From Sphingobacterium sp. B16(2022) (GTDB taxonomy: Bacteria > Bacteroidota > Bacteroidia > Sphingobacteriales > Sphingobacteriaceae), in assembly GCF_012030425.1 (NCBI RefSeq), contig NZ_JAAUVN010000003.1, positions 248,001 to 312,000 on the forward strand: a stretch of 64,000 nt of DNA, read 5' to 3'. Numbering within the stretch: the first letter of the stretch is position 1; each line of letters starts with the position of its first letter. The position numbers and the translations under genes are program-made. Below the pieces are notes generated by a model. It was not told where the DNA came from, ran no database searches, and saw only the letters and a program-made list of their open reading frames with translations. Shown here piece after piece: positions 42,449 through 51,111 of the stretch.

Positions 42449-43285
42449 ATGAAAAAAATTATTCTTGCTTTCTCTATTTTACTTGTGGGTTTAGGAAGTG
42501 CTCTTGCACAGCAAATGCGAGTGGCCACCTACAATATAAGACAGAAAAATGATCATGATATTGGTAATATGTGGAATGAACGCAGAGATGCTGTAGCCAA
42601 TTTGATTAAATTCCATAATTTCGAAATTTTCGGTATACAGGAAGCATTTATTGACCAAGTGAAAGATCTTCAAGACCGTCTTCCTGATTTTAAATCGATA
42701 GGTGTTGGTAGAGATGATGGTGCAGAAAAAGGAGAACATTCTTCAATTTTTTATAACAAGAACCGTTTTGATGCTATTAAAAGCGGAACTTTCTGGTTGT
42801 CTGCGACAGATACAAAACAACCCAATAAAGGCTGGGATGCTGCACTGCCACGAATCTGCACATGGGCAGTTTTAAAGGATAAAAAAAGTGGAAAATCATT
42901 TATTTTTATGAATACGCACTTTGACCATGTTGGTGTTGAAGCGAGAAAAGAAAGTGCTAAATTAATCTTAACTAAGGCAAAGGAATTAGCCGATAATCTT
43001 CCTTTAATCTTAACAGGTGATTTCAATGTTGATGAACATAATGAAGCATATTTTACTTTAGCAAATAGCAAAACTGTGGTCGATAGTTATACCGTTAGTC
43101 CTCGAATCTATGAACCAAGCTCTTCTTTTAATGGCTGGGGTAAAAGTATTAAACAGAAAGAAAGGATAGATCATATTTTTGTTGTTCCTAAAACAAAAGT
43201 AAGTAACTATGCAATATTGACTGATACGTATCAGGGAAAATTTCCGTCAGATCATTTTCCTGTTATTGTAGATTTATCGCTATAA
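42449..43285 (+). CDS. Secreted endonuclease/exonuclease/phosphatase family protein
   Basis: Signal peptide MKKIILAFSILLVGLGSALAQ followed by a complete EEP fold (278 aa). Catalytic motifs: VATYNIRQKN, FGIQEAF, MNTHFDHVG, LTGDFNVDE, and the terminal SDHFPVIVDLSL. The pattern GEHSSIFYNKNRFD and WDAALPRICTWAVL is common in secreted Bacteroidota phosphodiesterases. Possible substrates are nucleic acid or phospholipid headgroups. It follows the GDPD gene with a 57-bp gap. Unlike the EEP at 31308-32426 it is secreted rather than membrane-bound. Confidence 0.92.
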   Translation: MKKIILAFSILLVGLGSALAQQMRVATYNIRQKNDHDIGNMWNERRDAVANLIKFHNFEIFGIQEAFIDQVKDLQDRLPDFKSIGVGRDDGAEKGEHSSIFYNKNRFDAIKSGTFWLSATDTKQPNKGWDAALPRICTWAVLKDKKSGKSFIFMNTHFDHVGVEARKESAKLILTKAKELADNLPLILTGDFNVDEHNEAYFTLANSKTVVDSYTVSPRIYEPSSSFNGWGKSIKQKERIDHIFVVPKTKVSNYAILTDTYQGKFPSDHFPVIVDLSL

Positions 43286-43296
43286 AACAGAATTAT

Positions 43297-43323
43297 ATTG
43301 TGCCGGTCTAAAACCGGCGCAAT
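43297..43323 (+). terminator. Hairpin after secreted EEP gene (weak terminator)
   Basis: ATTGTGCCGGT (43297-43307) pairs with ACCGGCGCAAT (43313-43323), one T-G pair, 5-nt loop. It starts 12 nt after the stop, but the T-run is lacking, so termination may be inefficient or the hairpin may protect the 3' end. Confidence 0.55.
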
Positions 43324-43468
43324 TAAACTACCTTTTCCCTTGATTTATCAAGAGTTAGACGATCATTTGGGTATCCACTCACCCTTCTAAATACGGTAAA
43401 TATTCGTACTCTTCGTTAAACTTTAGATTCCTTTTGCGTTCTAATTTGTAGTTTTACAAAAAAAAGAC

Positions 43469-44278
43469 ATGAAAAGTATCTTATCATACGCTCTTATTGC
43501 ATCAGGATTATTCTTTGCAACTCAATCTCAAGCTCAGTCCAAAGGGCTTTCTAAGTTAAAGGATATCTTAAATTCTACATCTGCTCAAAATAAAACAAAT
43601 AGCGATACTACTACGAGTAAAGTTGTTCCCTCTAATCAGGCTGTCGTAAAAAATATTACAAAGAAAGAAGCTACTTCAGGTATAAAAGAAGCTTTAGCTA
43701 AAGGATTGACTAACAGTGTTAATATTCTTTCTGTAAAAGATGGTTTTTTAGGAGATGCCGCAGTCAAAATTTTAATGCCTGCTGAAGCTCAAAAAGTAGA
43801 AAAAGCACTTCGCGCAGTAGGTATGGGTTCTTTGTGTGATCAGTTTATCAGCAGTATGAATAGAGCTGCGGAAACAGCTGTTAGTGAAGCAGGGACTGTT
43901 TTTGTCAACTCTTTATCGAAAATGACGATTACAGATGCTTACAATATTTTATTAAGTGGTAATCAAATTGCCGCAACGACTTTCTTTAAAACAAATACTT
44001 CGACCGAACTGACTTCAAAATTCTCTCCTGTTATAGACAAGGCAATGGGGGCTAATAATGTATCGGGTTACTGGAATCAATTAACGACTGCTTATAACAA
44101 TTTACCATTTTCAAAAAAGGTAGAAACCAATTTAACAGGTTACGTTACGCAAAAAGCTATCGATGGATTATTTGTAAAAGTAGCAGATCAAGAGTTAAAG
44201 ATCAGAGAAAATATTGGTGGATCGCGAAACACGGATTTACTATCAAAAGTATTCGGCTGGGCTGATAATCAAAAATAA
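43469..44278 (+). CDS. DUF4197 family secreted protein
   Basis: A 269 aa protein with signal peptide MKSILSYALIASGLFFATQSQAQ. After a low-complexity Ser/Thr/Asn linker (DILNSTSAQNKTNSDTTTSK), it matches DUF4197: ATSGIKEALAKGLTNSVNILSVKDGFLGDAAVKILMPAEAQKVEKALRAVGMGSLCDQFISSMNRAAETAV, ITDAYNILLSGNQIAATTFFKTNTS and the end ENIGGSRNTDLLSKVFGW. The fold is mostly helical. The family's function is not known. It probably acts in the periplasm. A hairpin follows the stop, and a small membrane-protein gene converges on it. Confidence 0.85.
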   Translation: MKSILSYALIASGLFFATQSQAQSKGLSKLKDILNSTSAQNKTNSDTTTSKVVPSNQAVVKNITKKEATSGIKEALAKGLTNSVNILSVKDGFLGDAAVKILMPAEAQKVEKALRAVGMGSLCDQFISSMNRAAETAVSEAGTVFVNSLSKMTITDAYNILLSGNQIAATTFFKTNTSTELTSKFSPVIDKAMGANNVSGYWNQLTTAYNNLPFSKKVETNLTGYVTQKAIDGLFVKVADQELKIRENIGGSRNTDLLSKVFGWADNQK

Positions 44279-44285
44279 GGTATTG

Positions 44286-44306
44286 GACAGAATTTTTAAT
44301 TCTGTC
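44286..44306. terminator. Hairpin between converging DUF4197 and small membrane-protein genes
   Basis: GACAGAATT (44286-44294) pairs perfectly with AATTCTGTC (44298-44306). No long T-run follows, so this is a probable but weak bidirectional terminator; it touches the stop of the minus-strand gene. Confidence 0.5.
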
Positions 44307-44701
44307 TACACCTTTACGTTTCTTTTGTTAATATGGCTAAAATATAGCCTGGACCAATTTTTATACTGGTATATAGTAGCAAGTCCGATCAATAATAAGA
44401 TAGACTTCACAAATAAATTTACTCCAAAATAAGGTGTGATCTGCACATGTTTCGCCATTAGTATTAAAGCGAAAAACATATAATATAATCCACAAATAAT
44501 CAGATAAATTTGAAATGCTTTTCTTAAGATTCGTTGATTCTTTGTCTTGATTAAAATCCAAAACGGAATTAGAAGGTATATAAATTGACTAATATAGATC
44601 AATTGTCTAATAGAATTATCCATACTAAAAAGTAAAAATAACTGAGCGATAAAAAGAAGGAGAAACATTGCTTTTAATAAACGCAACATACTGGAAATCA
44701 A
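44306..44701 (-). CDS. Small four-helix membrane protein, unknown
   Basis: A 131 aa hydrophobic protein with four likely membrane helices (KAMFLLLFIAQLFLLFS; IYISQFIYLLIPFWILI; IYLIICGLYYMFFALILM; FVKSILLLIGLATIYQY) and a basic tail (HINKRNVKV). No family recognised. Met5 (44689) is an alternative start. The frame is long and clearly hydrophobic, with no rival frame of better quality, but the gene lacks a recognised homologue from memory, so I hold it with moderate confidence. Confidence 0.55.
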   Translation of the reverse strand: MISSMLRLLKAMFLLLFIAQLFLLFSMDNSIRQLIYISQFIYLLIPFWILIKTKNQRILRKAFQIYLIICGLYYMFFALILMAKHVQITPYFGVNLFVKSILLLIGLATIYQYKNWSRLYFSHINKRNVKV

Positions 44702-44790
44702 ATTTTAAGTTTTTTAAATTTACAAAAAAAATATTGTTTTACAAATAATAAACTATAAAAGTCAAAATTCGCTAATGCTCACATTTTTTG

Positions 44791-44798
44791 TAATTTTG
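44791..44798 (+). promoter_or_regulatory. TAnnTTTG -7-like element of pepT
   Basis: TAATTTTG lies 32 bp before the pepT ATG; no -33 element at the standard distance. Confidence 0.4.
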
Positions 44799-44830
44799 CA
44801 GGGCATAATCACATTAATGATATAAAAAGT

Positions 44831-46090
44831 ATGAGTAAGTTCGAGATCAATAACATCAGTGATTTTTCAGTTTTTGAAAGATTCCAACGTTATGTACAGA
44901 TAGATACACAGTCGGATGCAAGTTCGCCTACTTGTCCTTCGACAGAAAAGCAAAAAAATTTAGGCAATCTTCTTGTGGAGGAATTACTGGCATTGGGAAT
45001 TTCTGATGCAGCCATGGATGAAAATGGCTATGTATATGCAACTATCCCTTCCAATAGTACTAAAAAAGTACCTACTATTTGTTTCTGTTCACATATGGAC
45101 ACGTCACCTGACTCCTCAGGTAAAGATGTTAAACCTTTGGTTCATCATGATTATCAAGGTCAGGATCTGGTATTACCGGATGATAACAGTATTATCATCA
45201 AATATTCGGAACATCCTGATCTGGCAAATCAAATCGGTCATAATATTATTACAGCGAGCGGTACAACACTATTGGGCGCCGATGATAAGGCGGGAATTGC
45301 AGAAATAATGGATGCAGCTCGTTTATTAATGAAACATCCTGAGATCAAGCATGGGGATATAAAAATCTTATTTACGCCAGATGAAGAAATTGGAAGAGGG
45401 GTTGACAAAGCTGATCTTAAACGCCTAGCTGCTGATTATGCATACACGATGGATGGTGAAAAAGCGGGCACGATAGAAGATGAAACTTTTTCTGCAGATG
45501 GTGCAACATTAACCATACATGGTGTTTCCGTTCATCCTGGATTTGCTAAAGGAAAAATGCAAAGTGCTATCAAAATTGCTAGTGCAATCATAGAGGCTTT
45601 ACCCCAGGACCGCCTGTCGCCAGAAAGTACAAATAAAAAAGATGGTTTTGTTCATCCGACAAATATCTCGGGCACAGTGGAAAAAGCAGAAATCCATTTT
45701 ATTATCCGTGATCACCTTACAGCTAATTTAGTAAAGCATGAATCTGAGCTGGAAGCTATTGCAAAATCTATAGTCGCTCAATACCCTAACTGCAGTTATA
45801 CGTTCGAAGTAAAGGAACAGTACCGCAACATGAAGGAAATTCTAGATCAATATCCTCAAATCATGGAAATTGGAATTGAAGCAATTACACGGGCTGGCAT
45901 GAAGGCTGCACGCAGAAGTATTCGCGGTGGTACTGATGGTTCGCGTTTATCTTTTATGGGATTACCTTGTCCTAATATTTTTGCTGGTGGACACGCCTTC
46001 CATGGAAAACAGGAATGGGTATCTGAACAAGATATGCAAAAAGCTGTTTTAACAATTTTGCATGTAGCCTCTCTTTGGGAAGAAAAATAA
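44831..46090 (+). CDS. pepT: Peptidase T (tripeptide aminopeptidase, M20B)
   Basis: Dinuclear zinc aminopeptidase that removes the N-terminal residue from tripeptides in the cytoplasm. The 419 aa protein has CFCSHMDTSPDSSGKDVKPLVH (metal His and Asp), LLGADDKAGIAEIMDA (bridging Asp), FTPDEEIGRGVDKAD (catalytic Glu pair), YTMDGEKAGTIEDETF and the C-terminal metal His in GGHAFHGKQEW. The lid domain is present (GVSVHPGFAKGKM). All motifs fit PepT rather than carboxypeptidase G2-like M20 enzymes. Separate transcription unit, 45 bp before the nitroreductase gene. Confidence 0.96.
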   Translation: MSKFEINNISDFSVFERFQRYVQIDTQSDASSPTCPSTEKQKNLGNLLVEELLALGISDAAMDENGYVYATIPSNSTKKVPTICFCSHMDTSPDSSGKDVKPLVHHDYQGQDLVLPDDNSIIIKYSEHPDLANQIGHNIITASGTTLLGADDKAGIAEIMDAARLLMKHPEIKHGDIKILFTPDEEIGRGVDKADLKRLAADYAYTMDGEKAGTIEDETFSADGATLTIHGVSVHPGFAKGKMQSAIKIASAIIEALPQDRLSPESTNKKDGFVHPTNISGTVEKAEIHFIIRDHLTANLVKHESELEAIAKSIVAQYPNCSYTFEVKEQYRNMKEILDQYPQIMEIGIEAITRAGMKAARRSIRGGTDGSRLSFMGLPCPNIFAGGHAFHGKQEWVSEQDMQKAVLTILHVASLWEEK

Positions 46091-46135
46091 TCATTAACTT
46101 CATACATATTCAACGCGTTTAAGGAAATAACATAT

Positions 46136-46702
46136 ATGCAATCTAACGAAGTTTTAAAAGCAATACAGAGCCGAAGATCAGTTTTTCAAGCTAATTTTAC
46201 GGATCAAGATGTTAATAAAGAAGATATCTTAACGATTTTAGAAGCGGCGAATGCTGCTCCTACTCATAAAAGAACGCAACCTTGGCGTTTTACTATTTTC
46301 AAAGGCGAAGGTCTTTTACGTCTAGGCACTGAACTTTCGCGTATTTATAAAGCGGTCACTCCTCCAGAAAAATACTTTGAAAAAACAGAAATCACTATGG
46401 GTGAAAAGGCTACGCAATCCAAAGTTGCAATAGCTTTAATTGTCAATTATACTGGTGACGTTCCTGAGTGGGAAGAACTGGCGGCAACATCTTGTGCGAT
46501 TGAAAATATGTGGTTAGCGGCACATTCTTTAGGATTGGGAGGTTATTGGGCTACTCCAGGATTAATCAATCACTTAAGCAATTTCTTAAATTTAGAAGAG
46601 AATCAAAAGTGCATTGGGTTGTTCTATTTAGGACACCATGAAACAGAAGCTAGAGAACCTGTTCGATCTCCTATTGCGGACAAAATCCGTTGGGAGGAAT
46701 AA
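46136..46702 (+). CDS. Nitroreductase family protein
   Basis: A 188 aa FMN-dependent oxidoreductase of the nitroreductase family. Typical parts are IQSRRSVFQANFTDQDVNKEDILTILEAANAAPTHKRTQPWRF (FMN phosphate site R-S/R-x and SxxN-type segment), GEKATQSKVAIALIV and IENMWLAAHSLGLGGYWATPGLI, ending CIGLFYLGHHETEAREPVRSPIADKIRW. The substrate is unknown; the length suggests the YdjA-like short subgroup. It follows pepT with a 45-bp gap, perhaps co-transcribed, and ends at a strong terminator. Confidence 0.9.
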   Translation: MQSNEVLKAIQSRRSVFQANFTDQDVNKEDILTILEAANAAPTHKRTQPWRFTIFKGEGLLRLGTELSRIYKAVTPPEKYFEKTEITMGEKATQSKVAIALIVNYTGDVPEWEELAATSCAIENMWLAAHSLGLGGYWATPGLINHLSNFLNLEENQKCIGLFYLGHHETEAREPVRSPIADKIRWEE

Positions 46703-46720
46703 AAATATTCTTTAATTATA

Positions 46721-46751
46721 AAAAAGGTCGACCCAATAGTCGACCTTTTTT
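46721..46751 (+). terminator. Strong hairpin terminator after nitroreductase gene
   Basis: AAAAAGGTCGAC (46721-46732) pairs with GTCGACCTTTTT (46739-46750), 6-nt loop, T-run after. Confidence 0.92.
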
Positions 46752-46845
46752 ATTGCAGTTTATTATTAAACTTCTTAATCTCAAATTTTTAAAAATTTAT
46801 TTTCACAGTCTACGATATATTCGTAAATTAAACCAAAATTGGCCT

Positions 46846-48069
46846 ATGAAAATAATCATATCCTTCTTATTATACATAATCTTTACATTCTCTCCAAGTT
46901 TCGCCCAAAGCGTGATTAAAGGTGTTGTATTGGATAGGGAGACTAAGCAACCTATTCACGGAGCTACTGTTTATATCAATAATTCATCTTCTGCAACCAG
47001 TACTGCAAAGGATGGTAGTTTCCAACTGCACCAAAAAATTATCCAGAATCAAGAACTGGTCATTTCAAATATTGGATATGAGGCCGCATTTGAAACAATT
47101 ACTACTAATAATTATGAAAAGGTAAAGATTTATTTAACACGTAAGATTACTACTTTAGAAGAAGTTAGTGTTATCCCGTTTGAAAAAGATGGTTGGGCAA
47201 AGTGGGGTAAATATTTTACGGAAAGCTTTATCGGAACAAGTAAATTTGCCCAAAAAACGAAAATATTAAATCCAGATATACTGCGATTCCGATATAATAA
47301 ATCATCAAAAATATTAACTGTAATAGCGAACGAACCAATACAAATAGACAATAAAGAACTGGGTTATATGATCTCATACGATCTCATTAGTTTTCGATCA
47401 AACTTTCCTGAAAATACAATTCAATTTGAAGGTTTTAGCTATTTTAAAGATTATAAGCGGATTACAAAGAGTATATTGACGCAAAGAAGAGTGGCCTACC
47501 AGCTTTCCATGATGCGCTTTATACGAAGTTTATATGAACATAAATGGCAGGAGGATGGTTATGTAGTCCGCGAGCTTACTAAAAAAGAAAATCTAGAAAG
47601 AAAAGATGCCCAGGAAAAACTGAAAACAATAACGTCACTGGTCAATACGAAATATGAAGGTAAATGGAACTCATTTTATATACTGCAATCAGAAATCATC
47701 AAAGATAGTGTGACTAAATATCAAAATATCATGCGGCAACCTGCGTTCTATGACGTCTTAGGAAAACAGTTAACTGAATCTGATCTTGAAAAAGGAAGCT
47801 TGGGAAATCAATTAAAGGAAATTCACCATCAAAATTACATTCATATCTTAAATAGGACCCAAAAAATAGACCTCGATTATTTCAATTCTAACAATGCTTA
47901 TGATGAATCATCTCGTTTAAAAATAGATGACGATTCATCCATTGTCATAAATTATCAAGGAAACTATACGCCTGCTATACAATGGTCAATGGAAGGTTTT
48001 TTTGCCTGGTATTCTAAAGTTGGCAATATGCTCCCCTTGGATTATACTGTACAGGAAAATAATAAATAG
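46846..48069 (+). CDS. Carboxypeptidase-like regulatory domain protein, exported
   Basis: A 407 aa protein starting with a signal peptide (MKIIISFLLYIIFTFSPSFAQS) and a CarboxypepD regulatory-like beta-sandwich (VIKGVVLDRETKQPIHGATVYINNSSSATSTAKDGSFQLHQ... QELVISNIGYEAAFETI... VKIYLTRKITTLEEVSV). The rest (about 110-400) is a long region without plug or barrel, of unknown function, common in Bacteroidota exported proteins. Start 46846 is chosen; the frame is open upstream across the terminator. It converges on the TonB-like/sigma factor pair with only 6 bp between stops. Confidence 0.78.
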   Translation: MKIIISFLLYIIFTFSPSFAQSVIKGVVLDRETKQPIHGATVYINNSSSATSTAKDGSFQLHQKIIQNQELVISNIGYEAAFETITTNNYEKVKIYLTRKITTLEEVSVIPFEKDGWAKWGKYFTESFIGTSKFAQKTKILNPDILRFRYNKSSKILTVIANEPIQIDNKELGYMISYDLISFRSNFPENTIQFEGFSYFKDYKRITKSILTQRRVAYQLSMMRFIRSLYEHKWQEDGYVVRELTKKENLERKDAQEKLKTITSLVNTKYEGKWNSFYILQSEIIKDSVTKYQNIMRQPAFYDVLGKQLTESDLEKGSLGNQLKEIHHQNYIHILNRTQKIDLDYFNSNNAYDESSRLKIDDDSSIVINYQGNYTPAIQWSMEGFFAWYSKVGNMLPLDYTVQENNK

Positions 48070-48075
48070 TCTTTC

Positions 48076-48774
48076 TTAATTACTTTTTTCTACAATTCCA
48101 AAACAATGTGTCGGCTTGAAAGCTTGGGTAGGATTTTCTATAGGAAAGCTAATAATTAATTTACCTTTTTTTCCATGCCACTTGGGTCCCTTGTCTATTA
48201 ATCTTAATATCTCCTTTTTTAGAACTTCATTGGGTGCGTCTTCAAAATTAACATTTTTTAATTTTCCATTTTTATCAACTTCAAAATTCAGGATAATTTT
48301 ACCTCCTACATCCCGCACCTGTACATTTCTTTGCAGATATTGCTCGAATGCATTCCATCCTTCTATCGGTGAGGCATCTCCACCAGTTAAGATGGGTTCA
48401 ATCCCAATCTTATTTTCAGGGGAACTCAGCTCGACTTCTGTCGTTCTACTTTTATTTGTATTAAAATTCTTAAAATAAATAAAGGCGATAAGCACGACAA
48501 AAATGACTGCTGCTGCTGATCCAACTGCCAATCGTTGCCAAGTATAAAACTGGGCATTACGGGTAGATATCGTTTGCTCCACGCGGCGGTTTAAACGCTG
48601 TTGCAACAAACTCAATTGTCGTACATCCACTCCTTTTTGCAAACGATAACCTTCAATTGCATCCTGCAAAAAAGGATCTTCCAATGCTTCTTTCTCTAGT
48701 TGAAACATTTCCTCTTTATTCATCAGACCACTGATGTAGTTATGAATTCTGGATAATTGATAATTATTTTCCAT
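48076..48774 (-). CDS. Single-pass membrane protein with anti-sigma-like N-terminus and TonB-like C-terminus
   Basis: A 232 aa protein. Residues 1-50 (RIHNYISGLMNKEEMFQLEKEALEDPFLQDAIEGYRL) form the short helical segment found at the cytoplasmic N-terminus of many Bacteroidota membrane proteins encoded beside sigma factors. One membrane helix lies at about 73-96 (LAVGSAAAVIFVVLIAFIYF). The periplasmic C-terminus (PIEGWNAFEQYLQRNVQVRDVGGKIILNFEVDKNGKLKNVNFEDAPNEVLKKEILRLIDKGPKW...GKLIISFPI) matches the TonB C-terminal fold. Start 48774 lies one base after the stop of the sigma factor gene. I infer an anti-sigma factor with a periplasmic TonB-like sensor or transducer; neither activity is proven. 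Confidence 0.75.
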   Translation of the reverse strand: MENNYQLSRIHNYISGLMNKEEMFQLEKEALEDPFLQDAIEGYRLQKGVDVRQLSLLQQRLNRRVEQTISTRNAQFYTWQRLAVGSAAAVIFVVLIAFIYFKNFNTNKSRTTEVELSSPENKIGIEPILTGGDASPIEGWNAFEQYLQRNVQVRDVGGKIILNFEVDKNGKLKNVNFEDAPNEVLKKEILRLIDKGPKWHGKKGKLIISFPIENPTQAFKPTHCFGIVEKSN

Positions 48775-48775
48775 T

Positions 48776-49312
48776 TTACTTACTCTCCATACAAATTTTA
48801 AGATTTCGCTTGCCATTTTGAATATAGCTTTTCACTTTATTCATTTCTATTCCGGTAAGGACTACGATATCTTTATAACACTTTTGCTCTAAATAAAATA
48901 ACCTGATACAACGCTCCTGCTCAGGTTTTAGCGTCAACATGCACATTTCTAATTTTTCAAATTGACTTTCGCTCCATTCTTTGGGATCAGATTCATCTAA
49001 ATAATCATGACCAACCGCAACTTGTTCATCAATATCAACATACTGCGTTCCCTTTTCTTTCCTCAGCTGCATGAGGCAAAAATTTTTAGAAAATGTGTAA
49101 AGCCAGCTTTTAAAATTATCGACCTCGTGGATGCGCAATTTCCGAATCAATTCTTCAAAAATTTGCATGACGGCATCCTGACTCTTTTCGGCATCGTGCA
49201 AATATTTAAAACATACACCATAAAGCAATGACATATAGGGAGCATACAATTTACCCAAAAGATCCAGATCTCCTGTACTTCGATATTGTATTAATAATTC
49301 CTTTTCTGTCAT
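48776..49312 (-). CDS. RNA polymerase sigma factor, ECF (sigma-70 family)
   Basis: A 178 aa extracytoplasmic-function sigma factor. Region 2 is seen in LYAPYMSLLYGVCFKYLHDAEKSQDAVMQIFEELIRKLRIHEVDNFKSWLYTFSKNFCLMQLR, and region 4 in MLTLKPEQERCIRLFYLEQKCYKDIVVLTGIEMNKVKSYIQNGKRNLKICM. Start 49312 (MTEKELLIQYRSTGDLDLLGKLY) fits the family; ORF extends up to 49369 in the same frame without family match. The next gene, a membrane protein with anti-sigma-like N-terminus, starts one base after the stop, so the two are translationally coupled. Confidence 0.92.
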   Translation of the reverse strand: MTEKELLIQYRSTGDLDLLGKLYAPYMSLLYGVCFKYLHDAEKSQDAVMQIFEELIRKLRIHEVDNFKSWLYTFSKNFCLMQLRKEKGTQYVDIDEQVAVGHDYLDESDPKEWSESQFEKLEMCMLTLKPEQERCIRLFYLEQKCYKDIVVLTGIEMNKVKSYIQNGKRNLKICMESK

Positions 49313-49433
49313 GCTCGGGATATTACTTTGCTTAATTGATGCTTTAAGATACATAATTCCATAAAACAATCAAGCAAAGATTAATATTATGTTTCACTTT
49401 TATATCGAGTTATTGAAATTCTATCGCTTCAAA

Positions 49434-49460
49434 TTGATTGTAGTATCTTCGTACAATCAA
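49434..49460. repeat. Perfect 9-bp inverted repeat enclosing the putP -7 element
   Basis: TTGATTGTA (49434-49442) and TACAATCAA (49452-49460) are perfect complements with a 9-bp spacer that contains TATCTTCG (49444-49451), a variant of TAnnTTTG. The site is 50 bp upstream of putP, in the divergent spacer with the sigma factor gene; binding there would cover the promoter. Confidence 0.65.
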
Positions 49461-49509
49461 AACTTGATAGTCTTTATCAATTATTTGATGACATTTTAAA
49501 GAATAATAG

Positions 49510-51009
49510 ATGCTTATGAATGAATATGAATTAATAGCTATTGGCTTATATATGGCCTTAATGATTGGAATTGGAATTTACTCTTGGAGGAAGTCAAACA
49601 GTAATTCCGATGATTTTTTGATCGGTGGGCGCAAGATGGGCGCGGCTGTGACTGCTTTATCGGCAGGTGCAGCAGACATGAGCGGCTGGTTACTCATGGG
49701 ACTTCCCGGTGCGATGTATCTTTCAGGATTATCCAGTGCATGGATTGCAATTGGTCTGACTATTGGCGCATACTTCAATTATGTTATTGTAGCCCCTCGA
49801 CTTCGGGTATATACAGAAGTTGCCCAAAATGCAATTACACTCCCTGTATTTTTTGAGAATCGTTTTAAAGATAAGACCCAGCTCTTAAAAATTGTTTCTT
49901 CAATTTTCATTTTAGTATTTTTCACTTTATATACTTCAGCTGGTATGGTTTCGGGAGGTCGATTGTTTGAATCTGCTTTTGGTATTGATTACTATACTGG
50001 ATTGTATGCTACAACTTTTGTTGTTGTACTGTATACTTTCTTAGGTGGATTTTTAGCTGTTAGCTTAACAGATTTTGTGCAGGGAACAATTATGGTTACT
50101 GCGCTTGTTATTATTCCAATTGTACTGATTATCCAACTTGATGGACTGGGTAATACATTGGATATTATACATAATAAAGGTGCTAATTATTTAGATTTAC
50201 TAAAGGGTACCACCACTGTATCGATCGTATCTTTACTCGCTTGGGGATTGGGTTACTTTGGGCAACCTCATATTTTAGTGCGATTTATGGCTATTGGAGA
50301 TGTTAAAGATATCCCTAAAGCTAAAAGAATCGGAATTAGCTGGATGATTCTAACTGTTGGGGGAGCATTACTTTTGGGATTATTTGGAATAGCTTATTTA
50401 TATAAGTTTGATCAAACTACTATGTTGCAATTTGATCAATCAAAGGAATTGTCAGAAACTATTTTTATCCATCTTTCGAGAACTTTATTTCATCCCTTAA
50501 TTGGCGGTTTTCTCTTATCCGCAATTTTAGCAGCTGTCATGAGTACCATATCTTCTCAATTATTAGTGACCTCTAGCTCAATGACAGAAGATATTTATAA
50601 AGCTTTTTTTAATAAAACAGCCTCTCCTAAACGTATGTTACTCGTAAGTAGACTATCTGTGCTTATTGTAGCGATAATTGCCTTACTACTCTCCCTAAAC
50701 CCTAAAGACAGCATATTAAATCTTGTGGGAAATGCCTGGGCCGGTTTTGGCGCAGCCTTTGGTCCCCTTATCATCTTGTCGCTGCTTTGGAAAAAAACAA
50801 CCGCCACTGCAGGATTATTAGGAATGTTGGTGGGTGGTGCTGCTGTACTTTTATGGGTGTATATCCCTCACGATTACAAATCTGTTTATGAAATCATACC
50901 TGGTTTCATTTTGAGTTTCTTAACGATTGTTATTGTTTCGTTTTTCAGTAAACCTGTTGACGCTTCCATTGTGGAGGAATTTGATCAGGTTACGAAAATT
51001 CTGAAATAA
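49510..51009 (+). CDS. putP: Sodium/proline symporter
   Basis: Sodium:solute symporter family, 499 aa with about 13 membrane helices. PutP-type features are RKSNSNSDDFLIGGRKMGAAVTALSAGAADMSGWLLMGLPGAMYLSGLSSAWIAIGLTIGAYFNY, ALVIIPIVLIIQLDGL, LLAWGLGYFGQPHILVRFMAI and AILAAVMSTISSQLLVTSSSMTEDIYKAF (Na+-site Ser/Thr cluster). ATG 49510 and 49516 are both possible starts. Imports proline, coupled to Na+; related solutes are possible. The perfect inverted repeat over its promoter suggests control by a dimeric regulator. Closed by a strong terminator. Confidence 0.93.
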   Translation: MLMNEYELIAIGLYMALMIGIGIYSWRKSNSNSDDFLIGGRKMGAAVTALSAGAADMSGWLLMGLPGAMYLSGLSSAWIAIGLTIGAYFNYVIVAPRLRVYTEVAQNAITLPVFFENRFKDKTQLLKIVSSIFILVFFTLYTSAGMVSGGRLFESAFGIDYYTGLYATTFVVVLYTFLGGFLAVSLTDFVQGTIMVTALVIIPIVLIIQLDGLGNTLDIIHNKGANYLDLLKGTTTVSIVSLLAWGLGYFGQPHILVRFMAIGDVKDIPKAKRIGISWMILTVGGALLLGLFGIAYLYKFDQTTMLQFDQSKELSETIFIHLSRTLFHPLIGGFLLSAILAAVMSTISSQLLVTSSSMTEDIYKAFFNKTASPKRMLLVSRLSVLIVAIIALLLSLNPKDSILNLVGNAWAGFGAAFGPLIILSLLWKKTTATAGLLGMLVGGAAVLLWVYIPHDYKSVYEIIPGFILSFLTIVIVSFFSKPVDASIVEEFDQVTKILK

Positions 51010-51011
51010 TA

Positions 51012-51044
51012 AAAAAGGATAACCTAAATCTGGTTATCCTTTTT
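51012..51044 (+). terminator. Hairpin terminator after putP
   Basis: AAAAAGGATAACC (51012-51024) pairs with GGTTATCCTTTTT (51032-51044), 7-nt loop. Confidence 0.92.
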
Positions 51045-51111
51045 ACTATTTGAAATGTTGATATTGACGAGATATTAGTGGCCTTTTTCATCCATCATTG
51101 TATTTCTAAGT

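Noticed and set aside
43286..43468. Possible small RNA or tRNA in the spacer before the DUF4197 gene
   Set aside because: Only one GC-rich hairpin is present and no cloverleaf or conserved tRNA boxes can be found.
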